DNA of 64,000 nt from Aureibacter tunicatorum (GTDB taxonomy: Bacteria > Bacteroidota > Bacteroidia > Cytophagales > Cyclobacteriaceae). A program made the position numbers and the translations under genes. The stretch is taken from NCBI RefSeq assembly GCF_036492635.1, contig NZ_AP025306.1, positions 372,001-436,000 of the forward strand, read 5' to 3'. This document shows, in pieces, positions 1-9,705 of the stretch. Position 1 is the first letter of the stretch. Each line of letters opens with the position of its first letter. Below the pieces are notes generated by a model. The model ran no database searches, had not been told where the DNA came from, and was given only the letters and a program-made list of their open reading frames with translations.

Positions 1-1947
1 CTCTGTCACTGAGGCTTCTGTTGTAGCTTCACGATGTCTGGAGCGGCGATTGTAAATAGATGGGATGCACCACTTTTGAATATCTTCGTCAAAATGCGGG
101 AAATAATCCTTTGGCTTGCAATGTTTGGGTGCTTCCACTTTGATGTACTCGCATTGTTCGATTTCTTGCAATTGCTCTTCATCAATCATTTCTCGCTCGG
201 CAATATCCAACGCGTGCAGATATCGTTCTGTTCTTGCTTCTCCATATAAGCGTCTCAAGCCCATTACCTCTTTTTTAGCAGCTAAAGTGTTTGAAAAATA
301 TCCCGTTTCGGAGGATACAACTTTAGGGGCGATTCCCATTTCGCTTCTTAATTGATTTTCTATAAAATCTATAAACCTGAAATAATCCTCCAAGCTGGGA
401 AAGGTAAAGCCTTTTAGTTTTATAAGAGCTTCAAGAAGAGCTCTGGCATATTCGATAACTTTAGGCATTAAAGTGTAATGGCCTCTGTTTCTTTGTTGGT
501 CCCAGTCAGCGCCTTTTGCAAAATACTCACTGTCTTTGCGAATAGCTGTTGGCACCCAAACTTCAAGTATGTCTCCATCGCTTCCTAGATACCTTTCGCC
601 CATTGTATCCATCGCTTGCTTAGAGTCGCTATATGGCGCTGTTTGTCGTCTATTTGTTCTTTTTCTTTTGAACTTATTCCATAGTTTGCGCATGAGCCCC
701 TCGGTTGCTTCTGGCTGAGGCTCTTCTTCTACTTGATCGACAGGGTAATCCGAATGAGACAAGAAGGCCGTATGATCATTGATATCATGGCCAAATACAT
801 GGACTGCGTTGCGGTGAAAAAAATATGTTGAATCATTACTTTTGTTGCTAGAGTCCATTAACTGGTCAAGAAGCTCTCTTCCTGTTGGGGTCATCATAAG
901 CTTCATGTGAAAGACATCCAACTGACACATGAAACTGTCGTCAAGTTGTAGTTCAGGCTCTCGAGCTAATCGATAATTAAGCGCTACATATTTGGGAGGA
1001 GCTTCAGCATTTACGCTAGATTCAGACACCAGCTTTTTTCTAGGTTTTCTAGAAAAAGAATGAGCTCCTAATGATCTGGTTTGAGCATCCTCTGGGTTTA
1101 CGAATGACAAATCGAATTCGCCTCGCAAAGATCTTGGCTTAACACTGGGTCGTTTGCTGGCGTTTGATGTTCCGCTTCTTTCGAGTGTGCCTGATATTTC
1201 CAAATCCGGGTAATATGTGCTTGTGAAATCGTCGTCTTTTTCAGAAGGCCAATGGATTGGCGAGGTTGAGTTGAATAGCTTTAACCGAGTATTGTTCCCA
1301 CGATCATTCCATAACTGTCCAAGCTGATTCCTGTGATAATCCTTTTGGGAAAGTTGTTCCCCATGTTTCTCTGAAGGTCTTGTTACTACGGTAAAATTTT
1401 CTTGGCTTTGTGTGGAACTATCGAGTCCTTCTTCATGCAGGCCAAATAAATCAGGATTGTCTGGAAGCCAAAAGTGTTCCGACCAATTTGTAAAACCAAA
1501 GCCAAAGCTGGGTTGGCTTTTTTTTATCGACTTGTATTTAGCCAGTAATTCTCCATAAGCTTCGTCAACTTCATCCATCAATTGGAGCACACCATGTGTA
1601 TAAGGGGAAAGGGGGACAGTTATTTCAGAGTGGATGGGATGCTTTAAGAACCACAAGTGGCAATTTCTTTCTAGATTAAAAAGCGTTTGTTGCAATGAAG
1701 AAAATACTTCATCTGTCATTGGCCTCAACATCAAATTATGATATCGTTGCAGATAGGTTTCTATGTGGAAGAGCTCTTCATTGTTTTGGTACCTGTCTCC
1801 AAAACTTCGTGCTAATGGGTTTTGCGTGATGAGATGAAACTGTTCCATAGACATGATTGTCTGGATTGGAGCAGCGTTTCCGCCGCTCATTTTCCTTGCC
1901 ACATGTTGGCTTGTTTTGCTTTTTATCTTTTGTAATGATTGAAGCAT
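1..1947 (-). CDS. PIQ-motif effector-like protein with degenerate M91 peptidase domain (partial, runs off the left edge)
   Basis: The frame is open for 649 codons from the ATG at 1947 to the window edge, so the C-terminus is missing. There is no signal peptide. A basic, disordered leader ends in APIQ (PIQ at residues 27-29), the layout of contractile-injection cargo proteins. Residues near 350-365 hold LMMTPTGRELL, a segment shared with the other PIQ proteins here. Around 495-541 the sequence lines up with the M91 zinc-peptidase core of the gene at 47661-49949: a Pro, 12 residues, A-L, an LKG, then IENQLRSEMGIAP at about 529-541. The HExxH position, however, reads R502-A-L-L-E506. This suggests a pseudo-peptidase fold in an effector-like protein. 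Family placement is inference from an internal alignment; the coding nature of the frame is seen directly. Confidence 0.8.
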   Translation of the reverse strand, partial: MLQSLQKIKSKTSQHVARKMSGGNAAPIQTIMSMEQFHLITQNPLARSFGDRYQNNEELFHIETYLQRYHNLMLRPMTDEVFSSLQQTLFNLERNCHLWFLKHPIHSEITVPLSPYTHGVLQLMDEVDEAYGELLAKYKSIKKSQPSFGFGFTNWSEHFWLPDNPDLFGLHEEGLDSSTQSQENFTVVTRPSEKHGEQLSQKDYHRNQLGQLWNDRGNNTRLKLFNSTSPIHWPSEKDDDFTSTYYPDLEISGTLERSGTSNASKRPSVKPRSLRGEFDLSFVNPEDAQTRSLGAHSFSRKPRKKLVSESSVNAEAPPKYVALNYRLAREPELQLDDSFMCQLDVFHMKLMMTPTGRELLDQLMDSSNKSNDSTYFFHRNAVHVFGHDINDHTAFLSHSDYPVDQVEEEPQPEATEGLMRKLWNKFKRKRTNRRQTAPYSDSKQAMDTMGERYLGSDGDILEVWVPTAIRKDSEYFAKGADWDQQRNRGHYTLMPKVIEYARALLEALIKLKGFTFPSLEDYFRFIDFIENQLRSEMGIAPKVVSSETGYFSNTLAAKKEVMGLRRLYGEARTERYLHALDIAEREMIDEEQLQEIEQCEYIKVEAPKHCKPKDYFPHFDEDIQKWCIPSIYNRRSRHREATTEASVTE

Positions 1948-2052
1948 TAAGGGTTGGCAAATACTTGAACAGTTAAAAACAGATCAGCTTGACAGACTCT
2001 CAAGCTTTGATTGAGCTTATTATTATTAATATTTTACAGCGCGAAAATTATT

Positions 2053-2907
2053 TCAATCAGGTCTAATGCCTCTGTATCTGATATTTTTGATATAGGCAAA
2101 ATCATTTTCTATAATAAACACTCCCATAGAGCCATCTTGATGAACAACCATGACGCAAAAGTCTGCAATATCAGCCCATTGTATTCTTCTGTCTTGTCTT
2201 GCAGTCTGCGCGACATTGTAGGCTGTTTGTATAAAATTGGTAATACTTCTTGAATTGAGAAGGCTTCTAGGAACACGAATCAAATATGTTTCATTGGGAT
2301 TCATTGATTCAATAGTATAAGAAAAGGCTGAAACACGATTATTGTAAACAAATTGACCAGAAGTACTAACGGATACATCATAAGAGCTATTGTCGTTATT
2401 TGTGCTGTAGTATCTGTAACGATCAGCTTCGACTCCATTGCTTCTAAAAGCAACTCGATTTCTAAAATTAATATTCAAACTTGTCCGATTATCCACTACG
2501 AATCGGTAATCGCTGTTATGATAAACCAATAGATCAAAGTACAAGCTGGTGATGATTTCCGAAGCACTGCCTCTTGATTCTACAGAAACACGATATTGAA
2601 CATTTTGGCCTTCATATTCGACTGGCAGCATATGCGATATTCTGATTGAGTCATGGTGTACCTCATCAAGATTTATTGTCTGCACAAGTGAGTCGTTCAT
2701 GTAGACTTTGGCCATGGCATTGTCCAAATTCTGATTCATGCTTATGGGGATATTTGTGTATTGACCGGGGATTAGTCCGTTGTCTTCATAAGAATTTTGA
2801 ATGGAAACTGAAGGAGAACTGTCTTCAGAATTATTGCAAGAGTAAAATGCAATCAATGCCAAACCAATGATTAAAAATTTGAGTGCCTTGAATATAATAG
2901 AGTACAT
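2053..2907 (-). CDS. Exported lipoprotein-like protein, paralogue of the gene at 36980
   Basis: The product begins with a hydrophobic leader followed by a Cys in FYSC, an imperfect lipobox, so it is probably a lipoprotein. I place the start at the internal ATG at 2907, which puts the signal peptide at the N-terminus; an in-frame ATG at 2931 would add eight residues. The mature protein shares long motifs with the protein at 36980-37813, including GLIPGQ-TNI, VYMNDSLVQT and DSIR-SHM, so the two are paralogues. The family is unknown to me. It lies immediately downstream of the PIQ gene on the same strand (106 bp gap), and the predicted promoter region is shared divergently with the gene at 3210. 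Confidence 0.8.
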   Translation of the reverse strand: MYSIIFKALKFLIIGLALIAFYSCNNSEDSSPSVSIQNSYEDNGLIPGQYTNIPISMNQNLDNAMAKVYMNDSLVQTINLDEVHHDSIRISHMLPVEYEGQNVQYRVSVESRGSASEIITSLYFDLLVYHNSDYRFVVDNRTSLNINFRNRVAFRSNGVEADRYRYYSTNNDNSSYDVSVSTSGQFVYNNRVSAFSYTIESMNPNETYLIRVPRSLLNSRSITNFIQTAYNVAQTARQDRRIQWADIADFCVMVVHQDGSMGVFIIENDFAYIKNIRYRGIRPD

Positions 2908-3136
2908 GCCAACCTGTTTTTCTAATAGCAACCTTCAAATATTTATTTTGGTTTAATGCAATGCCCAAATTCATTTGAAATGAAGGTTGAATGCAGATTC
3001 TATTTGTAAGGTATAATTATTTATAGCTTTTAATGTGATAAACATGTTTAAGGTTTTGTGCTTTGTTGGTATTAGTATATATTCGATGCTTTTATTTTTA
3101 TAGCATAAAAATACTTGTAATTATATTATTTAGTAC

Positions 3137-3167
3137 TTTGTATTAACGTTGGTATGGGATATATTTA
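3137..3167 (+). promoter_or_regulatory. Candidate Bacteroidota-type promoter for the DUF3857 gene
   Basis: TTTG at 3137-3140 is separated by 19 bp from TATATTTA at 3160-3167, close to the Bacteroidota -33/-7 consensus TTTG/TAnnTTTG. The last -7 base is A rather than G. The ATG at 3210 lies about 40 bp downstream. Confidence 0.4.
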
Positions 3168-3209
3168 CACTCAATTAAATGTATATTTACGTTATTTAAT
3201 ATAAATCAA

Positions 3210-5789
3210 ATGATTCATTTTTATAGGGTGTTGATTTTTTTATTTTTTCTTGGTGTTTCTTTTAATTCCTTTTCAAACAAACCAAATTGGGCTATTGAGA
3301 CATCATATGCCAAGCCATTGACTGCTAGTGAGCAGCAGAACTTTGGAGATGTTTATTATTTATTGATCAATAGTCAGTATAATATTAGCTTATCGGAATA
3401 TTATTTTAAAAGTGTTTTGCATATCATTTCCGAGCAGGGAGTTCAAAACTATTCAAGAATAGATTTAGAATATGATCCTAGTTATCAGGAAATTGAATGG
3501 CTGGAAGTATCAGTGATAAGAAATGGGAAGAAACTTAACAAGTTGGATTCAGATTTAATTATCAGCTTGGATGTCGAAAATCAAGCGGAAAGACATCTTT
3601 ACAATAAAAGCAAAACCCAAAGCATTAATCTTAAAGATATTCGCAAAGGAGATGTGTTAATTTATTCCTATTTAAGAAAAGGAGATAATCCAATATTAAA
3701 AGACAAGTTTAATACAAAAGGCCAATTCAATTATAGCGAAAGAATTGGTAAAATTAGCCGAAGCATTATCTATAAGAATGATCGAAAATTTAATACCAAT
3801 TATATCAACCCAATCAAGGAGCTTCAATACAGCAAAACGGAATCGAATGGCTATGTTATTGAAAAATGGGAAGCAGAAAATATTTCTCCAGTTTATTATG
3901 AAGATGGGACCCCTTCTTGGCATAATGTAAACACAGCTATTGAGATCTCAGAGGATAATGATTGGGGAGATGTAAGGCTTTGGGCTTTTGACTTGTTTGA
4001 TCAAGAAATTGATCAAAAGCGGGTGAGTGCAGAACTTCAAAAGATAATAAAAGATGGACAAACGGAAAATGAGAAAATCACAGCAATCATAAGATTTGTG
4101 CAGGATGATATTCGCTATTTGGGCTTTGAGGATGGCATTCACGCCTACTTGCCTCATAATCCTGCTGAAATATTGGATCAAAGATTTGGAGATTGCAAAG
4201 ACAAATCACTTTTATTGGTAACCATGCTTAAAGCAATCGGTGTTGAGGCATACCCAGTGCTTGTAAATACAATTGCTTTAAAGGGTTTAATCAATAAACT
4301 TCCATCCAGAAGGGCTTTCAATCATTGTATTGTTCAAATTAAGAATAACGGAACATTTTGGATAGATCCTACATTGAAATTGCAAGGAGGGGATTATAGA
4401 AGCATGTTTTGGCCGAATTATGAATACGGACTTGTGATAAACAGTGATGATACCAAGCTTACAGAAATTTCTCCCAACACGAATTCTTCCATCACAACAA
4501 ATGAATATCTTACTGTTGGAAAGCCGGAAGAATCATCGGAATTTAAAATTGAAACATTGTATTATGGAGAGGCTGCTGATACACAGAGAAATTATATACA
4601 GTCCACCAGCAAGTCTAAAATGACTCAAAATTACAATGATTTTTACGCGAGTAAATTCAACGCGATTGACAGGGAGGCTACCAAGATAACAGTTGAAGAC
4701 AATAGAGAGGACAATATTGTAAAGATCATCGAAGAATATACGATTTCCGATCTTTGGAAAAGCCTTAACGACAGCTCTAATGTGCATACATTTAGAATAG
4801 GGCCTTACTCAATGGCAGGCTCAATTACTTATCCTGAAACTAAAGACAGAAAGAGTCCTTATTGGATACTTTACCCAACGAATTTGACTCATCATATTTG
4901 GCTTCAAATGCCTCATCAGTGGTCCTTGAGTCAAGATAATATTAAATATTATAGTAATAGTTTGAATAGTTATTATTTGAGCGAATATATTTCGAATTCG
5001 AACACCATACATTTAAATTATAAATATAAAACCAATAATAATTATGTTCCATTAGAGGAAATAGCCGATTTTATAAATTACCATAATCAGTTGGATGCTA
5101 TTTTTGAAATGGAAGTGAATACGCATGAGGAGAAAAACCCATTTATCAAAGCAAAAAATAGTTTTAACTGGGGGTACCCATTTCTGGTAATTTTCTTTGT
5201 CATATCTGTTTGGTTGATGTTGTATTGGAACAAACATTATGATCCAATTAGCAAGGAGGATGATGAGAGGTTTTTTCGTGAAAACATTGGAGGTTGGTTG
5301 ATCCTTCCAGGTATAGTTATTTTGATTTCTCCTATTATCAATGTTTTCACGCTTTTAAACATAGAGTATCTAGAATCAGATATTTGGGGAGTGGTTTTAC
5401 AAATGTTGAAAGAAAATAACATTTATTACGATCTGTGGATTAGCATCATGTTTTTGGAGTTTTTCTTTAGTGTTTTCATGTTTTGCGCATCCATATTGAT
5501 TGCATATCAATTTATCGCAAAACGAACATCTTTTCCAATTAATTACAGTGGTGTTTTAGTGATCAATTTTGTTGTCAGAACTTTAATCTATATGTCATTG
5601 GTTTATATCCAGGGAAATGTCAGCTCGTATGATATTGCCACAAACCCCTCAAGCATAATATTTCAACTAATATTATTATGCATTTGGATTCCTATCATCA
5701 TATTTTCTAATCGTGTCCAAGAAACTTTCGTCAAAAGGAGAAAGAAAGATTCGGTCATGAAGAGTGATGCTAAACAACTTATTGACTAA
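3210..5789 (+). CDS. DUF3857 / transglutaminase-like protein with C-terminal DUF2569-like membrane domain
   Basis: Domain order: signal peptide (1-22); DUF3857-like beta domain (about 50-240); transglutaminase core with Cys329 in GDCKDKS, His372 in FNHC and Asp386 in WIDPT, a complete catalytic triad; a beta-rich region; one membrane helix near 655-675; then a DUF2569-like multi-helix region starting IGGWLILPG at about 692. DUF3857-transglutaminase proteins are common, exported and poorly characterised in Bacteroidota. They probably cross-link or hydrolyse peptide amides in the periplasm. The DUF2569-like tail is an unusual addition. The next gene starts 37 bp downstream and encodes a small exported protein, so the two may be co-transcribed. 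Confidence 0.85.
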   Translation: MIHFYRVLIFLFFLGVSFNSFSNKPNWAIETSYAKPLTASEQQNFGDVYYLLINSQYNISLSEYYFKSVLHIISEQGVQNYSRIDLEYDPSYQEIEWLEVSVIRNGKKLNKLDSDLIISLDVENQAERHLYNKSKTQSINLKDIRKGDVLIYSYLRKGDNPILKDKFNTKGQFNYSERIGKISRSIIYKNDRKFNTNYINPIKELQYSKTESNGYVIEKWEAENISPVYYEDGTPSWHNVNTAIEISEDNDWGDVRLWAFDLFDQEIDQKRVSAELQKIIKDGQTENEKITAIIRFVQDDIRYLGFEDGIHAYLPHNPAEILDQRFGDCKDKSLLLVTMLKAIGVEAYPVLVNTIALKGLINKLPSRRAFNHCIVQIKNNGTFWIDPTLKLQGGDYRSMFWPNYEYGLVINSDDTKLTEISPNTNSSITTNEYLTVGKPEESSEFKIETLYYGEAADTQRNYIQSTSKSKMTQNYNDFYASKFNAIDREATKITVEDNREDNIVKIIEEYTISDLWKSLNDSSNVHTFRIGPYSMAGSITYPETKDRKSPYWILYPTNLTHHIWLQMPHQWSLSQDNIKYYSNSLNSYYLSEYISNSNTIHLNYKYKTNNNYVPLEEIADFINYHNQLDAIFEMEVNTHEEKNPFIKAKNSFNWGYPFLVIFFVISVWLMLYWNKHYDPISKEDDERFFRENIGGWLILPGIVILISPIINVFTLLNIEYLESDIWGVVLQMLKENNIYYDLWISIMFLEFFFSVFMFCASILIAYQFIAKRTSFPINYSGVLVINFVVRTLIYMSLVYIQGNVSSYDIATNPSSIIFQLILLCIWIPIIIFSNRVQETFVKRRKKDSVMKSDAKQLID

Positions 5790-5826
5790 ATCAATATTTA
5801 AATAAACAATAAACTAAAACACAAAC

Positions 5827-6810
5827 GTGAAAGGAACTGTATTCTATTTTATCATTTTATTTTCGATTTCCAGTTATTGTATAGCTCAAGAAAAGACTCT
5901 TGGCATAGAGCTAACAAAAGAGCATATACAAGTTACAGGTACGAAAGTCAGCATTATTAAGCCTGATGATACATATGATTTATCTGCAAAGTTTCTAGGC
6001 TTATCGAGTAAGTCAAATCATCCTGATGTTATTATAATGGATTTTAAAATACCTTTTGATAATATGCAAGAGAAGTTTTATGAAAACAGTATTGATGAAG
6101 ATGATAAGTTAATTATAGAAGAAGATCTTGTGATGAATGGATACCAAGCAAAGCTTTTGAAAATGATTCGAAAAAAGCTGACAACTTTGGAAGCATTTGA
6201 CAATCCAGATGCTGAACCTAAAAAGAAAGTTGTGTGGACTTTACTCTATGGAGATGAAAAGTTTTGCGTGATGGCGAGCTCAGTTTATTTGTTTGAAGAA
6301 GACGGGAAACACTCAAAAAATATAGAAAAATCATTGCGATCAATAGTTTATAATTCTGAACAAAAATCAAATCCTTTGGATAGTTTCCCATTTGAAATGA
6401 ATGTAGAAAATAGTCCATTGAAACTTGCAGGAGAGCCAATGGCTTATGGCGCAGGGTTTTCTTTGGATGGCAAAATGCCTACTAAAGATGAGAACAAAAC
6501 TTCTTGCATGGTAATGTTTATGAACTTGCCGTTTGAAAAAAGTGAAAGAGAGTCGATTGCCATACGTTCTGTCAAAAAACCATGGGAGAATCATATTGAA
6601 GTTGAAAAAGTAAGCCCAGTAAAAGTAGGCGAATTAGAGGGGTATGAGGTGATAGGGTATGAATCTACTGATAATGGGAAACAATTAAAATATGCTTTCA
6701 GTCTTTTCTCTAGCACAAGTCAATATTTAATTTACGGAAGCACTTTTGGAGACTTTGAAAGAAATTTAAAAATATTCAAAGATTTCAGCAGTACTTTTAA
6801 ATTAAAATAG
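5827..6810 (+). CDS. Exported protein of unknown function
   Basis: This starts at a GTG at 5827, which places a typical signal peptide (hydrophobic stretch ending CIAQ at about residue 21) at the N-terminus. The mature part is about 305 residues, soluble, with two similar halves: each has a stretch resembling PDVIIMDF/TSCMVMFM followed by predicted strands. No catalytic motif was recognised. It follows the transglutaminase-like gene by 37 bp on the same strand, and a terminator-like hairpin follows at 6823, so it is probably the last gene of that unit. Confidence 0.75.
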   Translation: MKGTVFYFIILFSISSYCIAQEKTLGIELTKEHIQVTGTKVSIIKPDDTYDLSAKFLGLSSKSNHPDVIIMDFKIPFDNMQEKFYENSIDEDDKLIIEEDLVMNGYQAKLLKMIRKKLTTLEAFDNPDAEPKKKVVWTLLYGDEKFCVMASSVYLFEEDGKHSKNIEKSLRSIVYNSEQKSNPLDSFPFEMNVENSPLKLAGEPMAYGAGFSLDGKMPTKDENKTSCMVMFMNLPFEKSERESIAIRSVKKPWENHIEVEKVSPVKVGELEGYEVIGYESTDNGKQLKYAFSLFSSTSQYLIYGSTFGDFERNLKIFKDFSSTFKLK

Positions 6811-6822
6811 ATTCTTATCATT

Positions 6823-6862
6823 AAGCTCCCTTGAAGTAATAGTTCATGTGGAGCTTTTGTTT
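6823..6862 (+). terminator. Rho-independent terminator candidate after the 5827 gene
   Basis: AAGCTCC (6823-6829) pairs with GGAGCTT (6850-6856) across a 20-base loop and is followed by TTGTTTT. Confidence 0.5.
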
Positions 6863-7082
6863 TAATGGTGTTTATATTAACATAGTAAAATATATGTTTG
6901 CATGATGATACAGGTGTCATTGAGCACCGTTTATATTTTAGTGTGGTTAATCTCAGTATATGCAAATCGCACTTTTTTTGGAATCTCTCTTCCTGCTAGA
7001 GAACAATTACGAAGAGCTTAGGATTATCTAAAAGAGTATAAAGTTTACGATAGTATCTTTTTCAATTTTAGAGAAATTAAAT

Positions 7083-9578
7083 ATGAAACATACGTATCAC
7101 ATAGCAGGTATGCAATGCGACAAGTGTCGAGAAAAGGTAGAGCAGAGCCTTTTAAATGTTGATGGTGTCATTTCTGTTTCTGTAGATTTGAAGAAAGAAG
7201 AAGCGGTCGTAGAAATGAGGAACCATTTGTCCTTGGAAAAGCTTCAAGATGCATTGTCAAAAGACGGTTATGTGATTCAAGTTCTAAAGGAAGGCGACAA
7301 ACCCTTACGAAAGAAAAAAGCGCAATCAAGTAACGATAAAGAGGAGGGCGTCTATTATTGTCCAATGCATTGCGAAGGAGATAAGACTTACGACAAACCT
7401 GGGAATTGCCCTGTTTGCGGTATGGAACTGGTGAAAGAACAAAACCTTTCAAGTGCTTCATCTAATCAATGGACTTGCCCTATGCACCCTGAGGTTATAA
7501 AAGATGAACCCGGATCATGTCCGATTTGTGGAATGGACTTGATTCCACTACAAGCAGATGTATCTGAAGAAGAGAAGACTTATAAAAGGCTATTAAAGAA
7601 GTTTTGGATAGCGGCTGTTTTCACATCGCCTATTTTTTTGCTTGCTATGAGTGAAATGTTTGTTGGTGATGCATTATATCAGATTGTGGATCAAAAGTAT
7701 TGGAATTGGTTTCAGTTTACTCTTTCCTTGCCTGTAGTGTTTTACGCTACTTGGATGTTTTTTGAACGTGCTTATAAGAGCATTGTGACATGGAATTTAA
7801 ACATGTTCACATTAATAGGAATAGGAGCGGGAGTTGCTTGGTTATTCAGTGTCTTTGGAATGATTTTTCCCGATTTTTTTCCAGAACAGTTCAAAACCGA
7901 GTCAGGAAATGTTCATGTGTATTTTGAAGCGGCCACTGTAATATTGACGCTGGTACTATTAGGACAGTTATTGGAAGCTAGAGCTCATAGCAAAACCAGT
8001 TCTGCGGTAAAGGAGCTTCTAAAGCTAGCGCCTAATAAAGCTGTCAAAATAGTTGATGGCGTAGAAGTCGAAGTGGGAATAGACGAGATAGCTTTAAATG
8101 ACATTTTAAAAGTAAAGCCCGGAGACAAAATTCCTGTAGATGGCATTATCACAGAGGGAGACACAAGCATAGATGAGTCAATGATCACAGGCGAACCAAT
8201 TCCTGTTAATAAATCCGTGGGAGATGCAGTTAGCAGTGGAACGATTAATGGCAATCAATCTTTTTTGATGAAAGCGGAAAAAGTTGGCAGTGATACTTTG
8301 CTTTCGCAGATTATCAATATGGTCAATGATGCTAGCAGAAGTAGAGCCCCTATCCAAAATTTGGCGGATAAGGTGTCAGGATATTTTGTGCCTGTCGTTG
8401 TATTGATCTCGATAGCAACTTTTATAATCTGGGCGATTTGGGGCCCTGAGCCTGCATATGCTTATGCTTTGGTCAATGCGATAGCTGTTCTTATTATCGC
8501 ATGTCCATGCGCTTTAGGACTGGCTACACCTATGTCAGTGATGGTGGGCGTAGGCAAAGGAGCGCAAAATGGCGTATTGATTAAAAATGCTGAAGCGCTA
8601 GAAAAAATGAATAAAGTCAATACATTGATTGTCGATAAGACGGGGACTATCACAGAAGGAAGGCCAACAGTGGAGAAAATCGGCGCTTTTGGGAAAAAGT
8701 TAAGTGAAGAAGAAGTGCTTCAATTCATAGTGTCCATAAATTCAAATAGCGAGCATCCATTAGCCGAGGCTACAGTCAAGTATGGCAATGAGCGTAAAAT
8801 AGAGAAATTAAAATCGTCAAATTTCAAGGCAATTACAGGAAAAGGAGTAGTTGCGCAAGTTAACGCTCAGGAAGTCGCTTTGGGAAATCCTAAAATGATG
8901 GAAGAATCGAATGCGTCTCTTTCAGCAGATTTTTTGGAGAAAGCAAAGGAATTTCAAAAAAATGGAAAGACAGTTTCATTTCTATCTGTTGATAATCAAG
9001 TTGAAGGCTATGTGGTAATAGGGGACAAGATCAAAGACACAAGCGCTAAGGCAATACATGAATTGCAGGAAAAAGGAGTGGATGTGATCATGTTGACGGG
9101 AGATAACAAAGAAACAGCAAAAGCAGTCGCCGAAGAGTTGAATCTGTCGGGCTATAAAGCGGGAATGCTTCCTCAAGACAAATTGAGTGAAGTGGATAGA
9201 CTTCAAAAAGAAGGAAAAATAGTCGCAGTGGCAGGAGATGGTATAAATGACGCTCCAGCTTTGGCGAAAAGCGATGTGGGCATCGCAATGGGAACAGGTA
9301 CGGATGTAGCTATTGAAAGCGCGATGATTACATTAGTTAAAGGGGATTTGAATGGTATCGTAAAAGCGCGTCACTTAAGCACGGCTGTCATGAAAAATAT
9401 AAGGCAAAATCTATTTTTCGCATTGGTTTACAATACTGTCGGCATTCCAGTTGCCGCGGGGGTTTTATATCCTATTCTTGGTATTTTGCTTTCTCCAATG
9501 ATCGCAGCTTTAGCGATGAGCTTTAGCTCAGTTTCAGTGATTGCCAATGCTTTAAGGCTGAGAAATTCTGATATTTAA
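7083..9578 (+). CDS. copA: P1B-type heavy-metal (copper) translocating ATPase
   Basis: Exports Cu(I) or a related soft metal from the cytoplasm with ATP hydrolysis. Domain order: N-terminal HMA domain with GMQCDKC (Cys12, Cys15); two short heavy-metal-binding ribbons of the CPMH...CPxCGM type (about 92-117 and 130-155); eight-helix P1B core with the CPC metal site at 474-476; phosphorylation Asp518 in DKTGT; the HP motif in SEHPLAEA; and the hinge GDGINDAP. The length of 831 aa is usual for the two-ribbon CopA subtype. It stands alone, with no chaperone or CueR-type regulator next to it. Copper rather than silver or mixed specificity is inferred from the CPC motif and the subtype. Confidence 0.93.
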   Translation: MKHTYHIAGMQCDKCREKVEQSLLNVDGVISVSVDLKKEEAVVEMRNHLSLEKLQDALSKDGYVIQVLKEGDKPLRKKKAQSSNDKEEGVYYCPMHCEGDKTYDKPGNCPVCGMELVKEQNLSSASSNQWTCPMHPEVIKDEPGSCPICGMDLIPLQADVSEEEKTYKRLLKKFWIAAVFTSPIFLLAMSEMFVGDALYQIVDQKYWNWFQFTLSLPVVFYATWMFFERAYKSIVTWNLNMFTLIGIGAGVAWLFSVFGMIFPDFFPEQFKTESGNVHVYFEAATVILTLVLLGQLLEARAHSKTSSAVKELLKLAPNKAVKIVDGVEVEVGIDEIALNDILKVKPGDKIPVDGIITEGDTSIDESMITGEPIPVNKSVGDAVSSGTINGNQSFLMKAEKVGSDTLLSQIINMVNDASRSRAPIQNLADKVSGYFVPVVVLISIATFIIWAIWGPEPAYAYALVNAIAVLIIACPCALGLATPMSVMVGVGKGAQNGVLIKNAEALEKMNKVNTLIVDKTGTITEGRPTVEKIGAFGKKLSEEEVLQFIVSINSNSEHPLAEATVKYGNERKIEKLKSSNFKAITGKGVVAQVNAQEVALGNPKMMEESNASLSADFLEKAKEFQKNGKTVSFLSVDNQVEGYVVIGDKIKDTSAKAIHELQEKGVDVIMLTGDNKETAKAVAEELNLSGYKAGMLPQDKLSEVDRLQKEGKIVAVAGDGINDAPALAKSDVGIAMGTGTDVAIESAMITLVKGDLNGIVKARHLSTAVMKNIRQNLFFALVYNTVGIPVAAGVLYPILGILLSPMIAALAMSFSSVSVIANALRLRNSDI

Positions 9579-9653
9579 TAAAATGATGAACATGTTGAGT
9601 TATAAAATATTATAATTCATTCTTATGATTCGGTTAAGTAATTGGGTTTACTC

Positions 9654-9700
9654 TTGAGTGGTTTTTAGTTAAATATTATATTTGTAAAATTACAAATATA
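9654..9700 (+). promoter_or_regulatory. Promoter with overlapping 24-bp palindrome upstream of the NADAR gene
   Basis: TTG at 9654-9656 and TATATTTG at 9677-9684 are 20 bp apart, an excellent Bacteroidota -33/-7 pair. The -7 element is the left arm of a perfect palindrome, TATATTTGTAA/TTACAAATATA, at 9677-9700 with two central bases. A protein bound there would occlude the -7 element, so this is a candidate operator. Confidence 0.55.
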
Positions 9701-9705
9701 TTAGA

